A DNA stretch of 64,000 nt, taken from positions 1 through 64,000 of the IMG/VR virus record IMGVR_UViG_3300043444_000400, one strand, 5' to 3'. Under the pieces are notes generated by a model, which was not told the origin of the DNA, did no database searches, and saw nothing but the letters and a program-made list of their open reading frames with translations. Every line of letters starts with the position of its first letter. Positions within the stretch are counted from its first letter, which is position 1. The translations under genes and the position numbers were made by a program. The stretch comes from a virus. Shown here one piece after another: positions 1 through 6,436 of the stretch.

Positions 1-1
1 G

Positions 2-112
2 TACATCCAAAGTCTACCAACCCGTACTGTAGTTGATATCTTCTGTAAGGCTGTACGAGCACGAGTTCAGACAGAAGAACATTTTGGGAAGTTCTTTGAC
101 TACAAAGGATAG
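2..112 (+). CDS. C-terminal end of a protein starting left of the window
   Basis: The second reading frame is open from the left edge to TAG at 110-112 and encodes 36 residues ending in HFGKFFDYKG. The next gene starts 4 bases after this stop, as elsewhere in this phage. Too little is visible to name a function. A TTG-started reading in another frame (33-317) is also open, but this frame reads more like protein and fits the packing. Confidence 0.55.
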   Translation, partial: YIQSLPTRTVVDIFCKAVRARVQTEEHFGKFFDYKG

Positions 113-116
113 TGTT

Positions 117-317
117 ATGCCCCCTATTTCCTTATTTGTCAAACAACTATGGGCATCTGTCCTAGCAGGTGACTATGAGACTTTCTCAATGAAGGGGTAT
201 ACATTCAGTGTTGTATACCCCGCTTTTATTAAGATTCAGGATGAAACTGAAGACACTCCTTTGTGTGTGGTTTCTTCCTATGAAGAACTGGTCAGTTTCT
301 TTCGTGTGTTTCTATGA
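117..317 (+). CDS. Small protein of unknown function (66 aa)
   Basis: The ATG at 117 lies 4 bases after the preceding stop. The product begins MPPISLFVKQLW and ends in YEELVSFFRVFL. The frame is open further upstream from a TTG at 33, but that part overlaps the preceding gene, so the ATG is preferred. It overlaps the next gene by 4 bases (ATGA), suggesting translational coupling. Not recognised. Confidence 0.6.
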   Translation: MPPISLFVKQLWASVLAGDYETFSMKGYTFSVVYPAFIKIQDETEDTPLCVVSSYEELVSFFRVFL

Positions 318-685
318 AAAAACCATTGACCTCTCACATGAAAAAGAAAAACCGTATGAAGAGTAAAAGTGTTAACGTTTTTGTTGCAACTATTGTGGTT
401 GTAGGATTTCTAGTTACTTTTGTTGGACTGGTAGCTTGGGTTGTTCAGGCTACAGGGTGGCATCCTCCTGCTAATGCTATGCAAGGGGTTCCGGTTAACG
501 GTAAAGTTGCCGGATTCTTTAACGGTTTCTTGGATGGGTTTCTCTGTGTCATCAACCTTATCCTTTCTTGGTTTAACCCTAATGTTAGTATCTACAATGC
601 TAACAATAACGGTGGATGGTATGACTTAGGTTATTACTTGGCTTTAGGGGCATCTATTTCTAAAGCATCTAAGAAGTCTAAGTAG
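314..685 (+). CDS. Membrane protein with two hydrophobic segments (123 aa)
   Basis: After a lysine/arginine-rich N-terminus (residues 1-20) comes a transmembrane segment at about 22-45 (VFVATIVVVGFLVTFVGLVA) and a second around 70-86. The C-terminal half has FNPNVSIYNANNNGGWYDLGYYLALG. From memory, an Asn-Asn-Gly-Gly-Trp-Tyr-Asp stretch after 'FNP' recurs in a family of small bacterial membrane proteins of unknown function; this is a recollection. Overlaps the upstream gene by ATGA. Likely acts in the host inner membrane. Confidence 0.7.
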   Translation: MKKPLTSHMKKKNRMKSKSVNVFVATIVVVGFLVTFVGLVAWVVQATGWHPPANAMQGVPVNGKVAGFFNGFLDGFLCVINLILSWFNPNVSIYNANNNGGWYDLGYYLALGASISKASKKSK

Positions 686-731
686 CTTGTTCCTTGTGTT
701 TCTCCTTCTTACTCAATTTTAGGTAAAAACA

Positions 732-1154
732 ATGGAAGAACTTCAAACTAAGTATCAAATTCTGCAAGAACGAATCAAACTTATTAACCTAATTCCTAAG
801 GCGGATTGGGCTAAGTGTTTTACTCACTTTCACTCTTCCGGTAGCTATGGTGTGTTTCTAGGAGAATCAGAAGATGAGATTCTCACAGTCACTTCTCAAA
901 TTACTAATGAAGGGACTCCTTATATCCAAGCAACTTCTCGAAATGCAACTTGTTCCATCCTTATTGAACCTCAACTTCTAGAGTTTGCAATTAAGAAAGT
1001 TAATCTTCTTAATTACTCAGAAGAAGAACTAATTGAGATTCTGAAGAACACCGTAATCGCTCTCCTAGAATGCCTTGATGACCTCTTTAAGGTACATGAT
1101 AAGCGCAAAAAGCTTCAAAGTATTCTGGATGAACTAAATCAGAATCAGAATTAG
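732..1154 (+). CDS. Unknown protein, helical C-terminus (140 aa)
   Basis: The ATG at 732 follows a 46-base gap. The N-terminus (MEELQTKYQILQERIKLINL) and the last 40 residues are charged and probably alpha-helical; the middle has alternating beta-like stretches. No catalytic motif was seen. Not recognised. Confidence 0.65.
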   Translation: MEELQTKYQILQERIKLINLIPKADWAKCFTHFHSSGSYGVFLGESEDEILTVTSQITNEGTPYIQATSRNATCSILIEPQLLEFAIKKVNLLNYSEEELIEILKNTVIALLECLDDLFKVHDKRKKLQSILDELNQNQN

Positions 1155-1163
1155 TATCCTCTG

Positions 1164-1649
1164 ATGTTTCTCCTTTCGTTGTCTATCATCATGCTTATGT
1201 ACCTAATTCTTCTTCCCAATACAGACACGCTAATTCTCAAGTCTACTCCTACACATCAAGCTTGGGTATCTCGAAGTGAGTTTCCTTATTGGAAATTGAA
1301 TATCTATTTGTCTAAGCTTGACATTCTATGGGTACATGACATGTATGCCTACGAAGAGAATGACATATTATCTAGTGCAAGAGATGACCTAGCCTACATA
1401 GAGAATATTCTGACTCAGTTGTTTCATCCTGTGTATATCCAACTTCCTGAAGGTTACTATGGTGTCCTATATACCGAATATGGTGCCCTGTATGATCCTA
1501 AGTTAAGAACCTGGTTCAAAGCTCTAGATATCTTTGAATTAAGTTACCTTCATAGACATCTCCAAGACAATCCCACTTACCATCTTCATCCCATTCCCGA
1601 AGGATACGATAAGTTCAAGATGTATGCTCTGTCATCCCAATACAACTGA
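1164..1649 (+). CDS. Unknown protein with hydrophobic N-terminus (161 aa)
   Basis: Residues 1-18 (MFLLSLSIIMLMYLILL) form a membrane anchor or signal-like segment; the rest is soluble and rich in Tyr, Leu and Asp. The first codons overlap a CTTTCGT word at 1173. The true start could be one of the ATGs about 10 codons further in, which would shorten the hydrophobic segment. No family recognised. Confidence 0.6.
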   Translation: MFLLSLSIIMLMYLILLPNTDTLILKSTPTHQAWVSRSEFPYWKLNIYLSKLDILWVHDMYAYEENDILSSARDDLAYIENILTQLFHPVYIQLPEGYYGVLYTEYGALYDPKLRTWFKALDIFELSYLHRHLQDNPTYHLHPIPEGYDKFKMYALSSQYN

Positions 1650-1670
1650 AAGGAACGAAAGAGATTTGTT

Positions 1671-1760
1671 ATGATTCTTCTACATGTCTATACCACAGTG
1701 ATGGCTTTATTAGTCCCTATTCTCTTATTCCTTTATGTAGGGCTTAAGAATGTACACTAA
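1671..1760 (+). CDS. Tiny membrane peptide (29 aa)
   Basis: The ATG at 1671 opens a 29-residue reading frame, MILLHVYTTVMALLVPILLF..., that is almost one hydrophobic helix. An AAGGAACGAAAGAG stretch upstream may serve as ribosome site. It fills the gap before the next gene and overlaps an alternative start of that gene. Tiny membrane proteins are common in phages; role unknown. Confidence 0.45.
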   Translation: MILLHVYTTVMALLVPILLFLYVGLKNVH

Positions 1761-1779
1761 CGATCAAGAGGACAAACAG

Positions 1780-2154
1780 ATGGCTGAAGAAAACCTGGGT
1801 AATGCCACTTTTGATTTAATTAAACTCCATTACCCTATTAAGGGGGTTAGAACTAACACAAGTGAATTCACTCCACTAAAGAATATTAGTCTGGGATATA
1901 AAGTTGATGACAAGGGAGAAGCTACCCTTGTTATTAACAAAGATCCCTTCTATGAGGCTATTGTTCTTAGTAATTTTGAGAGCTTTAGTGAAGTGTGTCT
2001 TGTGGTCTACCGTCAATTAAACTTACTTAGCACAGAAGCAACTCCAGACTTTATTCAGCAGTTACAAGAAGTTGTACAACAGCAACTTTCTGGATTACTG
2101 TTCGTTCAACAACAATACGACATGGCTAAGAAGTTGTTGGGTCTAGATGATTAA
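1780..2154 (+). CDS. Unknown protein (124 aa)
   Basis: The start at 1780 (MAEENLGNATFDL) is chosen because AGAGGA lies 7 bases upstream; an in-frame ATG at 1750 would add 10 residues. The C-terminal third is rich in Gln/Leu (about residues 88-115) and could be a coiled coil. No known motif. Confidence 0.65.
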   Translation: MAEENLGNATFDLIKLHYPIKGVRTNTSEFTPLKNISLGYKVDDKGEATLVINKDPFYEAIVLSNFESFSEVCLVVYRQLNLLSTEATPDFIQQLQEVVQQQLSGLLFVQQQYDMAKKLLGLDD

Positions 2155-2223
2155 GACCTAAATAGATGATTAGGTGATAGGATTCCTAGAGTTTCTCTTT
2201 CGTTGTTTCTTAAGGTATATTCT

Positions 2224-2382
2224 GTGTCTAATAATGTAGCTGAAGTAGCGGTTATTCTTGGTTTTCTCTTGTTTGTTTTGGGTTTAATTGCTCTTCCCTC
2301 TGTAGACCGTTGGATGGTTCTTAACTATTGCTCAAGAGCTAATCTGACTGTTGAACAATGTCAATCTCTACTGGGCAAATAA
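2224..2382 (+). CDS. Small single-span membrane protein (52 aa)
   Basis: GTG start at 2224. Residues 7-27 (EVAVILGFLLFVLGLIALPS) are one transmembrane helix, followed by a short polar tail ending SLLGK. The stop lies one base before the next ATG. The upstream gap (2155-2223) carries a CTTTCGT word at 2197. Role unknown. Confidence 0.5.
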   Translation: MSNNVAEVAVILGFLLFVLGLIALPSVDRWMVLNYCSRANLTVEQCQSLLGK

Positions 2383-2383
2383 G

Positions 2384-2728
2384 ATGCAAAAAGTTGGATT
2401 AATTCGGCATACGCAAGACCAATCTTGTGTGACTAAGTACGATGTGGTAATTCAAGATTTACCATTAGGGACAATTGGGTTAGTTGTCATAGTTCAGTTT
2501 AGTCCAGAGTTAAAAGTAATTAACCTGTTCTTAGACGACTATCAAGGAGGAAATGACAACGTTTATCACACTAGTCGATACGAAGGGTTACCCTGTATTC
2601 TTTCGTTGTTAGAGCTATACGGGTATGATGCAACATTCAATGACCCTTTAGAGCAATTAAAAGCTGAACAAGAGGATGATGCTAAATACGCCTGTATCTC
2701 TTGTGATGATGCCCCTGATTATGAGTAG
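2384..2728 (+). CDS. Unknown acidic protein (114 aa)
   Basis: The ATG at 2384 follows the preceding stop by one base and is preferred to an upstream TTG inside that gene. The product has beta-rich segments and a very acidic C-terminus (EQEDDAKYACISCDDAPDYE) with two cysteines. No family recognised. Confidence 0.65.
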   Translation: MQKVGLIRHTQDQSCVTKYDVVIQDLPLGTIGLVVIVQFSPELKVINLFLDDYQGGNDNVYHTSRYEGLPCILSLLELYGYDATFNDPLEQLKAEQEDDAKYACISCDDAPDYE

Positions 2729-2876
2729 AATTGATTACTGCTCATACCTATATGCTTTCCTTCGTATTTCTTATCTCCATGTAGCCTACTTAGCTATGAA
2801 GACGAATGGCACAGTGATGTACTTGGACCAAGATGTAATTCAAGGTTTAGCAGGTGATTCGATTGAAGACATTTAA
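2721..2876 (+). CDS. Small protein of unknown function (51 aa)
   Basis: The ATG at 2721 overlaps the preceding stop in ATGAGTAG. The product starts MSRIDYCSYLYAFLRISYLH and ends GLAGDSIEDI. Position and overlap style support it; sequence alone does not name it. Confidence 0.45.
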   Translation: MSRIDYCSYLYAFLRISYLHVAYLAMKTNGTVMYLDQDVIQGLAGDSIEDI

Positions 2877-3141
2877 TCTAAGGCTACGAACAGCTAAAGG
2901 GTATCAAGACCTAATTCCGGGTCTAAACTATGATGAACAGGCTTCTTTTCTCAGAGGGGTCTTACATCACAAGGTAACGAAAGGAAACCATAGCTATTAC
3001 AGCATGACCTCCTTTAGTGGATACCCACTTCCTTATGAAGCTGTATGTGATAATACGGTAGAGGGCTTATGGTTTACTTTTAAGCCACTAATTCCTCAGG
3101 CTCAATCAACAACACAAAAGATTATCTCTCATTATGTCTAA
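2854..3141 (+). CDS. Unknown protein (95 aa)
   Basis: GTG start at 2854, overlapping the previous gene by 23 bases; a TTG at 2863 is an alternative. The basic N-terminus reads MIRLKTFNLRLRTAKGYQ. The stop overlaps the next start. Not recognised. Confidence 0.55.
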   Translation: MIRLKTFNLRLRTAKGYQDLIPGLNYDEQASFLRGVLHHKVTKGNHSYYSMTSFSGYPLPYEAVCDNTVEGLWFTFKPLIPQAQSTTQKIISHYV

Positions 3142-3274
3142 CAATAACAATCCAACCCCGCCCATCTCTTCTCGTGACCATGACAATAAAAAATCCTCTG
3201 ACCAAGTTGTAATCATCCGAGGACTACATCAAGACTATCTAGTTAAGGCTGATGTAATTGTAGATAAGAAATAA
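3134..3274 (+). CDS. Small polar protein (46 aa)
   Basis: The ATG at 3134 overlaps the previous stop (ATGTCTAA). The N-terminus is Asn/Pro/Ser-rich and probably disordered; the C-terminus QVVIIRGLHQDYLVKADVIV is beta-like. Role unknown. Confidence 0.5.
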   Translation: MSNNNNPTPPISSRDHDNKKSSDQVVIIRGLHQDYLVKADVIVDKK

Positions 3275-3289
3275 TAGTCGGAGTCCGCT

Positions 3290-3760
3290 ATGGTCCCCAT
3301 CAAGTATAAAGGCTTCACCTCTGAAGTAAGTTCAACCTGTGACGGGTATACAGGTACTTTTCAGTTAGATGGAAGTACCTGTGTTTTTATTGCCCCTACC
3401 TTAGAACAAATCATGCCTAAGTTTGTACAGGCTGTAGAAGAAGGGTTAGCGTATATTCGCCGTACCAGTGATAGTGATAGCCTTCAGGATTTTGTTCGTA
3501 AACACAACAAGGGCACACAGAGAGCCTTGTTGATCGAGTACAAACCCTACCACGAAAATGAGTACTTTGCCTATATACCTCGTAAGCATGTGCTATTTGT
3601 TCAAGGGTTCTTAAGTGATGGTGTACCATTCCTAAGTAAGAATGAAGTTGATCAGTTATGTGATAAGTATCCTTTCCAAACTAAGAATACCTACTTAGGT
3701 GAGACAAAGCTATTCCAGGTTATTCCTTGGGAAAGTGTTATTGAGGTTATGAACAAGTGA
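3290..3760 (+). CDS. HicB-like protein (156 aa)
   Basis: Residues 1-55 follow the HicB-like pattern: a 'YKGF' strand (residues 5-9), an inner strand with TGTFQLDG, then 'APTLEQIMPKFVQAVEEGL', where HicB proteins have a helix ending AFHEAVDDY. The other 100 residues are unassigned and include a YIPRKHVLFVQGF stretch. No HicA toxin is adjacent. Related HicB-like modules occur in this window at 12092-14049, so it may be a phage-specific family rather than an antitoxin. Overlaps the next gene by 4 bases. Confidence 0.6.
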   Translation: MVPIKYKGFTSEVSSTCDGYTGTFQLDGSTCVFIAPTLEQIMPKFVQAVEEGLAYIRRTSDSDSLQDFVRKHNKGTQRALLIEYKPYHENEYFAYIPRKHVLFVQGFLSDGVPFLSKNEVDQLCDKYPFQTKNTYLGETKLFQVIPWESVIEVMNK

Positions 3761-4215
3761 AATCACTGTGGCCCTTATCTTTAGCTTTATTAGTTAGCTG
3801 TACCTCTGTTCCTGCACCTTCTGGCTCAACTAGCTACTCTTACTTCTTATCGGTATCCTATGTACTACCTAACGGTGTAACAGTTAATGCTGTAGGTAAT
3901 ACTTTCTCATTTGTTCCTGTGGTATCTTCTGATACTGAATGTCCTTCTAATATTTCAGACTTGCCTCCTGATAACGCTTTTAGTCAGCAAGTTGTACTGT
4001 ATAGAGATGGTAAAACAGGGATTTTCTTTGTAGATGGTCACACACATCCTAAGTTTTGCTTCAGTAATTCTCATAAGATTGAGAACGGACAATGGGTAGA
4101 GCTTAGAGAAAATATAGCTGATGGCTGTTTTATTATTTGGAATGGGGCATTAACAGGCGAAAATTGGTATCTAACTCTGACACAAAATAACAGTTCTAAT
4201 AGTTGTGAACACTAA
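3757..4215 (+). CDS. Phage lipoprotein (152 aa), paralog of the gene at 60569
   Basis: The N-terminus MKSLWPLSLALLVSCTS is a lipoprotein signal: basic start, hydrophobic core, lipobox LVSC with Cys15 as the predicted acylated residue. The mature part has CPSNI, several further cysteines and NGQW, and aligns by eye over its C-terminal half with the lipoprotein at 60569-61069 (CPSxI, CxxNxHxxxxGQW, GCxxxW, LTL). It probably sits in the host envelope. Phage lipoproteins often act in superinfection exclusion, but that role is inference. Coupled to both neighbours by overlaps. Confidence 0.75.
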   Translation: MKSLWPLSLALLVSCTSVPAPSGSTSYSYFLSVSYVLPNGVTVNAVGNTFSFVPVVSSDTECPSNISDLPPDNAFSQQVVLYRDGKTGIFFVDGHTHPKFCFSNSHKIENGQWVELRENIADGCFIIWNGALTGENWYLTLTQNNSSNSCEH

Positions 4216-4994
4216 TGAACATATTCCCCTTTGACCAAGATAAATCCCTGTGTGCTTTATCTTATTGTGACAATTATGTCAATAAGATGAGAACTGAATA
4301 TTGTCAACTCTCATCTACAGCAATCTATGTTTGGGATAAAGAACTCCATACTAAGCTCAGAGAACAAGGATTATGCGCTCCTACCCATGTAAATCACCCT
4401 AGCGCTGTATGGGTGAGAGAAAGTTCATCTAACTTTACCTATTTGCTAGAACTTCTAGAGCTTCTTAATAATAATTGGTTAGAGAAAGGTAAAAACGGTG
4501 ATGCAGCCTCTCTTCATATTAGTTGCTTTCGTGATTTTGTAGAGACTATTGACTACTATGCTCCTCCTACAGAGTTAACTCCACCACCTTTAGCTATGCC
4601 TGATATGGTGAGAGCTAATTATGGAGCGTATAACGAAAGTAAAGGGTATTTTGAGCCTCATTCTTGGGAATCTTGTGTCTCTGCATACCGTGCATACATG
4701 AATCTGAAGGTATTTGCTACCAATCAGAAGACTGCTAAGGGAACAATTAAACCAGTCGATAAAATCGGGATATTCCCTACGTGGAGGCTCAATACAGTTC
4801 CTGAGTGGTATCAACGTACATACTTCCTATCTAATAGTTTGGGTGGGCCTAAGTACACAACTCATATTCCAGATTACAGTCATGATTTGTTTTTCTGGGA
4901 TTGTCAAGATATGAAGCGTCCTTATAAAGTGTTTATTGATGGAAAATATATGAGTGGGTTAGCCTATGAAGAAACATATAAGAACATGTCGTAA
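4215..4994 (+). CDS. Conserved phage protein of the 'HPxxxWxRxSxxN' type (259 aa)
   Basis: The N-terminal half has the order D-x-ALSYCDNYVNKMRTEYCQL (about residues 12-33), then HVNHPSAVWVRESSSNFTYLLELLE (58-82). I remember this arrangement from a phage protein family of unknown function whose members pair an 'NKM..E..QL' helix with 'HP...W.R.S..N..WL'. The C-terminal half has FEPHSWESCVSAYRAYMN and is less familiar. No biochemical role can be assigned. The stop lies inside the first cassette ORF (start 4966), so the cassette array is translationally joined to this gene. Confidence 0.7.
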   Translation: MNIFPFDQDKSLCALSYCDNYVNKMRTEYCQLSSTAIYVWDKELHTKLREQGLCAPTHVNHPSAVWVRESSSNFTYLLELLELLNNNWLEKGKNGDAASLHISCFRDFVETIDYYAPPTELTPPPLAMPDMVRANYGAYNESKGYFEPHSWESCVSAYRAYMNLKVFATNQKTAKGTIKPVDKIGIFPTWRLNTVPEWYQRTYFLSNSLGGPKYTTHIPDYSHDLFFWDCQDMKRPYKVFIDGKYMSGLAYEETYKNMS

Positions 4995-5133
4995 AGGGGG
5001 ACATTGGAGTACCGGAAGTCAAGATAACTGTAAACCCTTATGCTGTGGAGTTTACGCAGACAATAGCCCTAGGAATGGGTTTAGGTTAATGTTAATTGCG
5101 AGGGTATCTAATGCAACCATGGACTTACTATAG
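4966..5133 (+). CDS. FGE/C-type-lectin hairpin cassette 1 (55 aa)
   Basis: The ATG at 4966 overlaps the end of the previous gene by 29 bases. The product has GGHW (residues 11-14), a cysteine-rich middle (CKPLCC) and NGFRLMLI. This is the order found at the C-terminus of FGE-sulfatase domains (GGSW, CRSAxR, GFRL). It has an extra tail after the motif. GAGGGT near its end lies 10 bases before the ATG of cassette 2. Confidence 0.8.
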   Translation: MKKHIRTCRKGGHWSTGSQDNCKPLCCGVYADNSPRNGFRLMLIARVSNATMDLL

Positions 5134-5248
5134 AGGGACCGCTTGGTACTTTCACGCTTTGGATGATTGCGAATTCTGGCCCCCTACCTATGATTATAAC
5201 TACGGAGGTTTTCGTCTCATGTTAGTAAAGGTCACGGAAAATGCTTGA
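5111..5248 (+). CDS. FGE/C-type-lectin hairpin cassette 2 (45 aa)
   Basis: The ATG at 5111 overlaps cassette 1 by 23 bases. The motif order is GTAW, a cysteine in DDC, then GGFRLMLVKV near the C-terminus, with aromatic and Asp residues between. Unlike most junctions, the next cassette starts 32 bases downstream rather than overlapping. Confidence 0.8.
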   Translation: MQPWTYYRGTAWYFHALDDCEFWPPTYDYNYGGFRLMLVKVTENA

Positions 5249-5280
5249 ATCCTTTGAATCCTTGTATAAAGTGAATAGTT

Positions 5281-5433
5281 ATGGGATTAAACCTCTCCGT
5301 ATCACAGGGGGGTTCCTGGCTCATCAATCCGTGGTTCTGTCGGTCTGCGTATCGCAACAGGAGGCGACGCGACAATTCCTACGACAACGGGGGTTTTCGC
5401 TTAATGTTAGTAGAGGCATTCCCTAATGGATAA
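5281..5433 (+). CDS. FGE/C-type-lectin hairpin cassette 3, closest to consensus (50 aa)
   Basis: The ATG at 5281 starts MGLNLSVSQGGSW; the centre reads CRSAYRNRRRRDNSYDN and the end GGFRLMLVEA. This is the textbook FGE-sulfatase C-terminus, also the variable part of retroelement-diversified C-type lectins. A longer ORF in a neighbouring frame (5241-5426) covers the same DNA but lacks the motif. Many variable codons end in C (CTC, ATC, TTC, AAC, TAC, GAC). A run of six G lies just before the GGSW codons. Confidence 0.85.
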   Translation: MGLNLSVSQGGSWLINPWFCRSAYRNRRRRDNSYDNGGFRLMLVEAFPNG

Positions 5434-5509
5434 TTACGACTGTTGTAGAGGTGGTTTTTGGAATAACTCTTCTCAATACAGTATGTCTGCTTACCATATT
5501 GGGGTATGA
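5426..5509 (+). CDS. FGE hairpin cassette 4, first half (27 aa)
   Basis: ATG at 5426, overlapping cassette 3 by 8 bases. The product carries GGFW and SMSAYHIGV and then stops at TGA 5507-5509, before the GFRL part. The missing half continues in another frame from an ATG at 5506 overlapping this stop (ATGA). Either a frameshift broke an ordinary cassette or the two halves are made separately. Confidence 0.6.
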   Translation: MDNYDCCRGGFWNNSSQYSMSAYHIGV

Positions 5510-5721
5510 AATACCTATCTTATAGGAACAAAGGATTTCGCTTAATGCTAGTGGGGGGGGACAAACTAGTGTCTAGATTCTATGACTTTACAGCAGGTTC
5601 TTGGAGCTACTTTGCTGGGGATTGTAAATCTAAGTTCTGTCACTGGAGGCTTTGCGACATTTCCGACAATGATGGTGGATTTCGCTTAATGCTTATCGAA
5701 GTGCAGAATGAAAGACTTTAG
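5506..5721 (+). CDS. FGE hairpin cassette 4 (second half) fused to cassette 5 (71 aa)
   Basis: The ATG at 5506 starts MKYLSYRNKGFRLMLV, the end of cassette 4. Translation then runs through eight G residues (5553-5560) in frame into cassette 5: AGSWSYFAGDCKSKF...DNDGGFRLMLIEV. One base more or less in the G-run would separate them. A GTG at 5569 could start cassette 5 alone. Cassette 5 is close in DNA to cassette 12 (shared TTCTTGGAGCTAC). Confidence 0.75.
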   Translation: MKYLSYRNKGFRLMLVGGDKLVSRFYDFTAGSWSYFAGDCKSKFCHWRLCDISDNDGGFRLMLIEVQNERL

Positions 5722-5872
5722 GTCAAGACCTAACCATACAAACTTTACATATTGTTCTTGGAATGTTGATGCAGAAGACTGGGATGGTAATACCTATAGT
5801 CTTATTCCGTGGCCTACCAAGAAAGATTATTTTGACTTTGGTTTTCGTTTAATGCTAATAGAGGTAAAGTAG
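5708..5872 (+). CDS. FGE/C-type-lectin hairpin cassette 6 (54 aa)
   Basis: ATG at 5708, overlapping the previous stop by 14 bases. The N-terminus is longer than usual; the motif is YCSW instead of GGSW, followed by a divergent middle (no CRSA) and FGFRLMLIEVK. The GAG GTA codons of IEV lie about 10 bases before the next ATG. Confidence 0.75.
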   Translation: MKDFRSRPNHTNFTYCSWNVDAEDWDGNTYSLIPWPTKKDYFDFGFRLMLIEVK

Positions 5873-5874
5873 AT

Positions 5875-6021
5875 ATGCCTAAATTTGTTGATTACGCGGG
5901 TGGCTCTTGTTACAACATCACTAGTTTCACTCGCTCGGCGATCAGGTTCAAGAATCAGAGTGATTACCAGTTCAACCGCTTTGGCTTTCGTCTTACTTTA
6001 GTTGAGAAACCTGATGCGTAA
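5875..6021 (+). CDS. FGE/C-type-lectin hairpin cassette 7 (48 aa)
   Basis: The ATG at 5875 is 2 bases after the previous stop. Motifs: AGGSC, TRSAIRF and FGFRLTLVEK. The middle uses many NNC codons (TAC, AAC, ATC, TTC, CGC), as in cassette 3. Overlaps cassette 8 by 8 bases. Confidence 0.8.
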   Translation: MPKFVDYAGGSCYNITSFTRSAIRFKNQSDYQFNRFGFRLTLVEKPDA

Positions 6022-6163
6022 AATCATTGAATATACTTGGGGTTCCTGCATTAGTGGCCCAGTACTAAATAGGTCTAAGTACCTTTACTATCTTGCTCCT
6101 AGTTATCATGATAAAGCTTTTGGATTCCGTTTGATGTTGATTGAGGCAACTAATTATGGCTAA
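6014..6163 (+). CDS. FGE/C-type-lectin hairpin cassette 8 (49 aa)
   Basis: ATG at 6014. Motifs: TWGSC, NRSKYLYY and FGFRLMLIEA. The Cys normally in CRSA is replaced by Asn while a Cys follows GS. GAGGC lies just before the next ATG (6156). Confidence 0.8.
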   Translation: MRKIIEYTWGSCISGPVLNRSKYLYYLAPSYHDKAFGFRLMLIEATNYG

Positions 6164-6305
6164 GTCTAGTTATATTGACTACATAGGAGGCTCTTGGTTT
6201 ACCTATCGAGTATATTGTAAAGCAATGAATCGAGGTAGGTGGCTTCGTGATGGGTCAGACTATATAGGAGGTTTCCGTCTTATGTTACTTGAGGTTCACA
6301 AATGA
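6156..6305 (+). CDS. FGE/C-type-lectin hairpin cassette 9 (49 aa)
   Basis: ATG at 6156. Motifs: YIGGSW, YCKAMNRGRW and IGGFRLMLLEVHK, close to consensus. The codons for EV provide GAGGT a few bases before the ATG of cassette 10, which overlaps this stop in ATGA. Confidence 0.85.
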   Translation: MAKSSYIDYIGGSWFTYRVYCKAMNRGRWLRDGSDYIGGFRLMLLEVHK

Positions 6306-6436
6306 CTCCATATAGAGGAGGGGGCTTATATAGCTCAGATTGGTTCTGTATCTCTATGAGCATCTCTCAGTGGCCTTCAGAACATAATGGTCGCTACATA
6401 GGTTTTCGTTTGCTGTTAATCGAGGTATACAAATGA
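6302..6436 (+). CDS. FGE/C-type-lectin hairpin cassette 10 (44 aa)
   Basis: ATG at 6302 (ATGA overlap). Motifs: RGGGLYSSDW, FCISMS and IGFRLLLIEVYK. GAGGTATACAA precedes the ATG of the next ORF (6433), giving a well-placed ribosome site. Confidence 0.8.
   Translation: MTPYRGGGLYSSDWFCISMSISQWPSEHNGRYIGFRLLLIEVYK

Noticed and set aside
5241-5426. A 61-codon ORF covering cassette 3
   Set aside because: It reads the same DNA one frame off and lacks GGSW, CRSAYR and GFRLMLVE, all of which appear in the frame starting at 5281.
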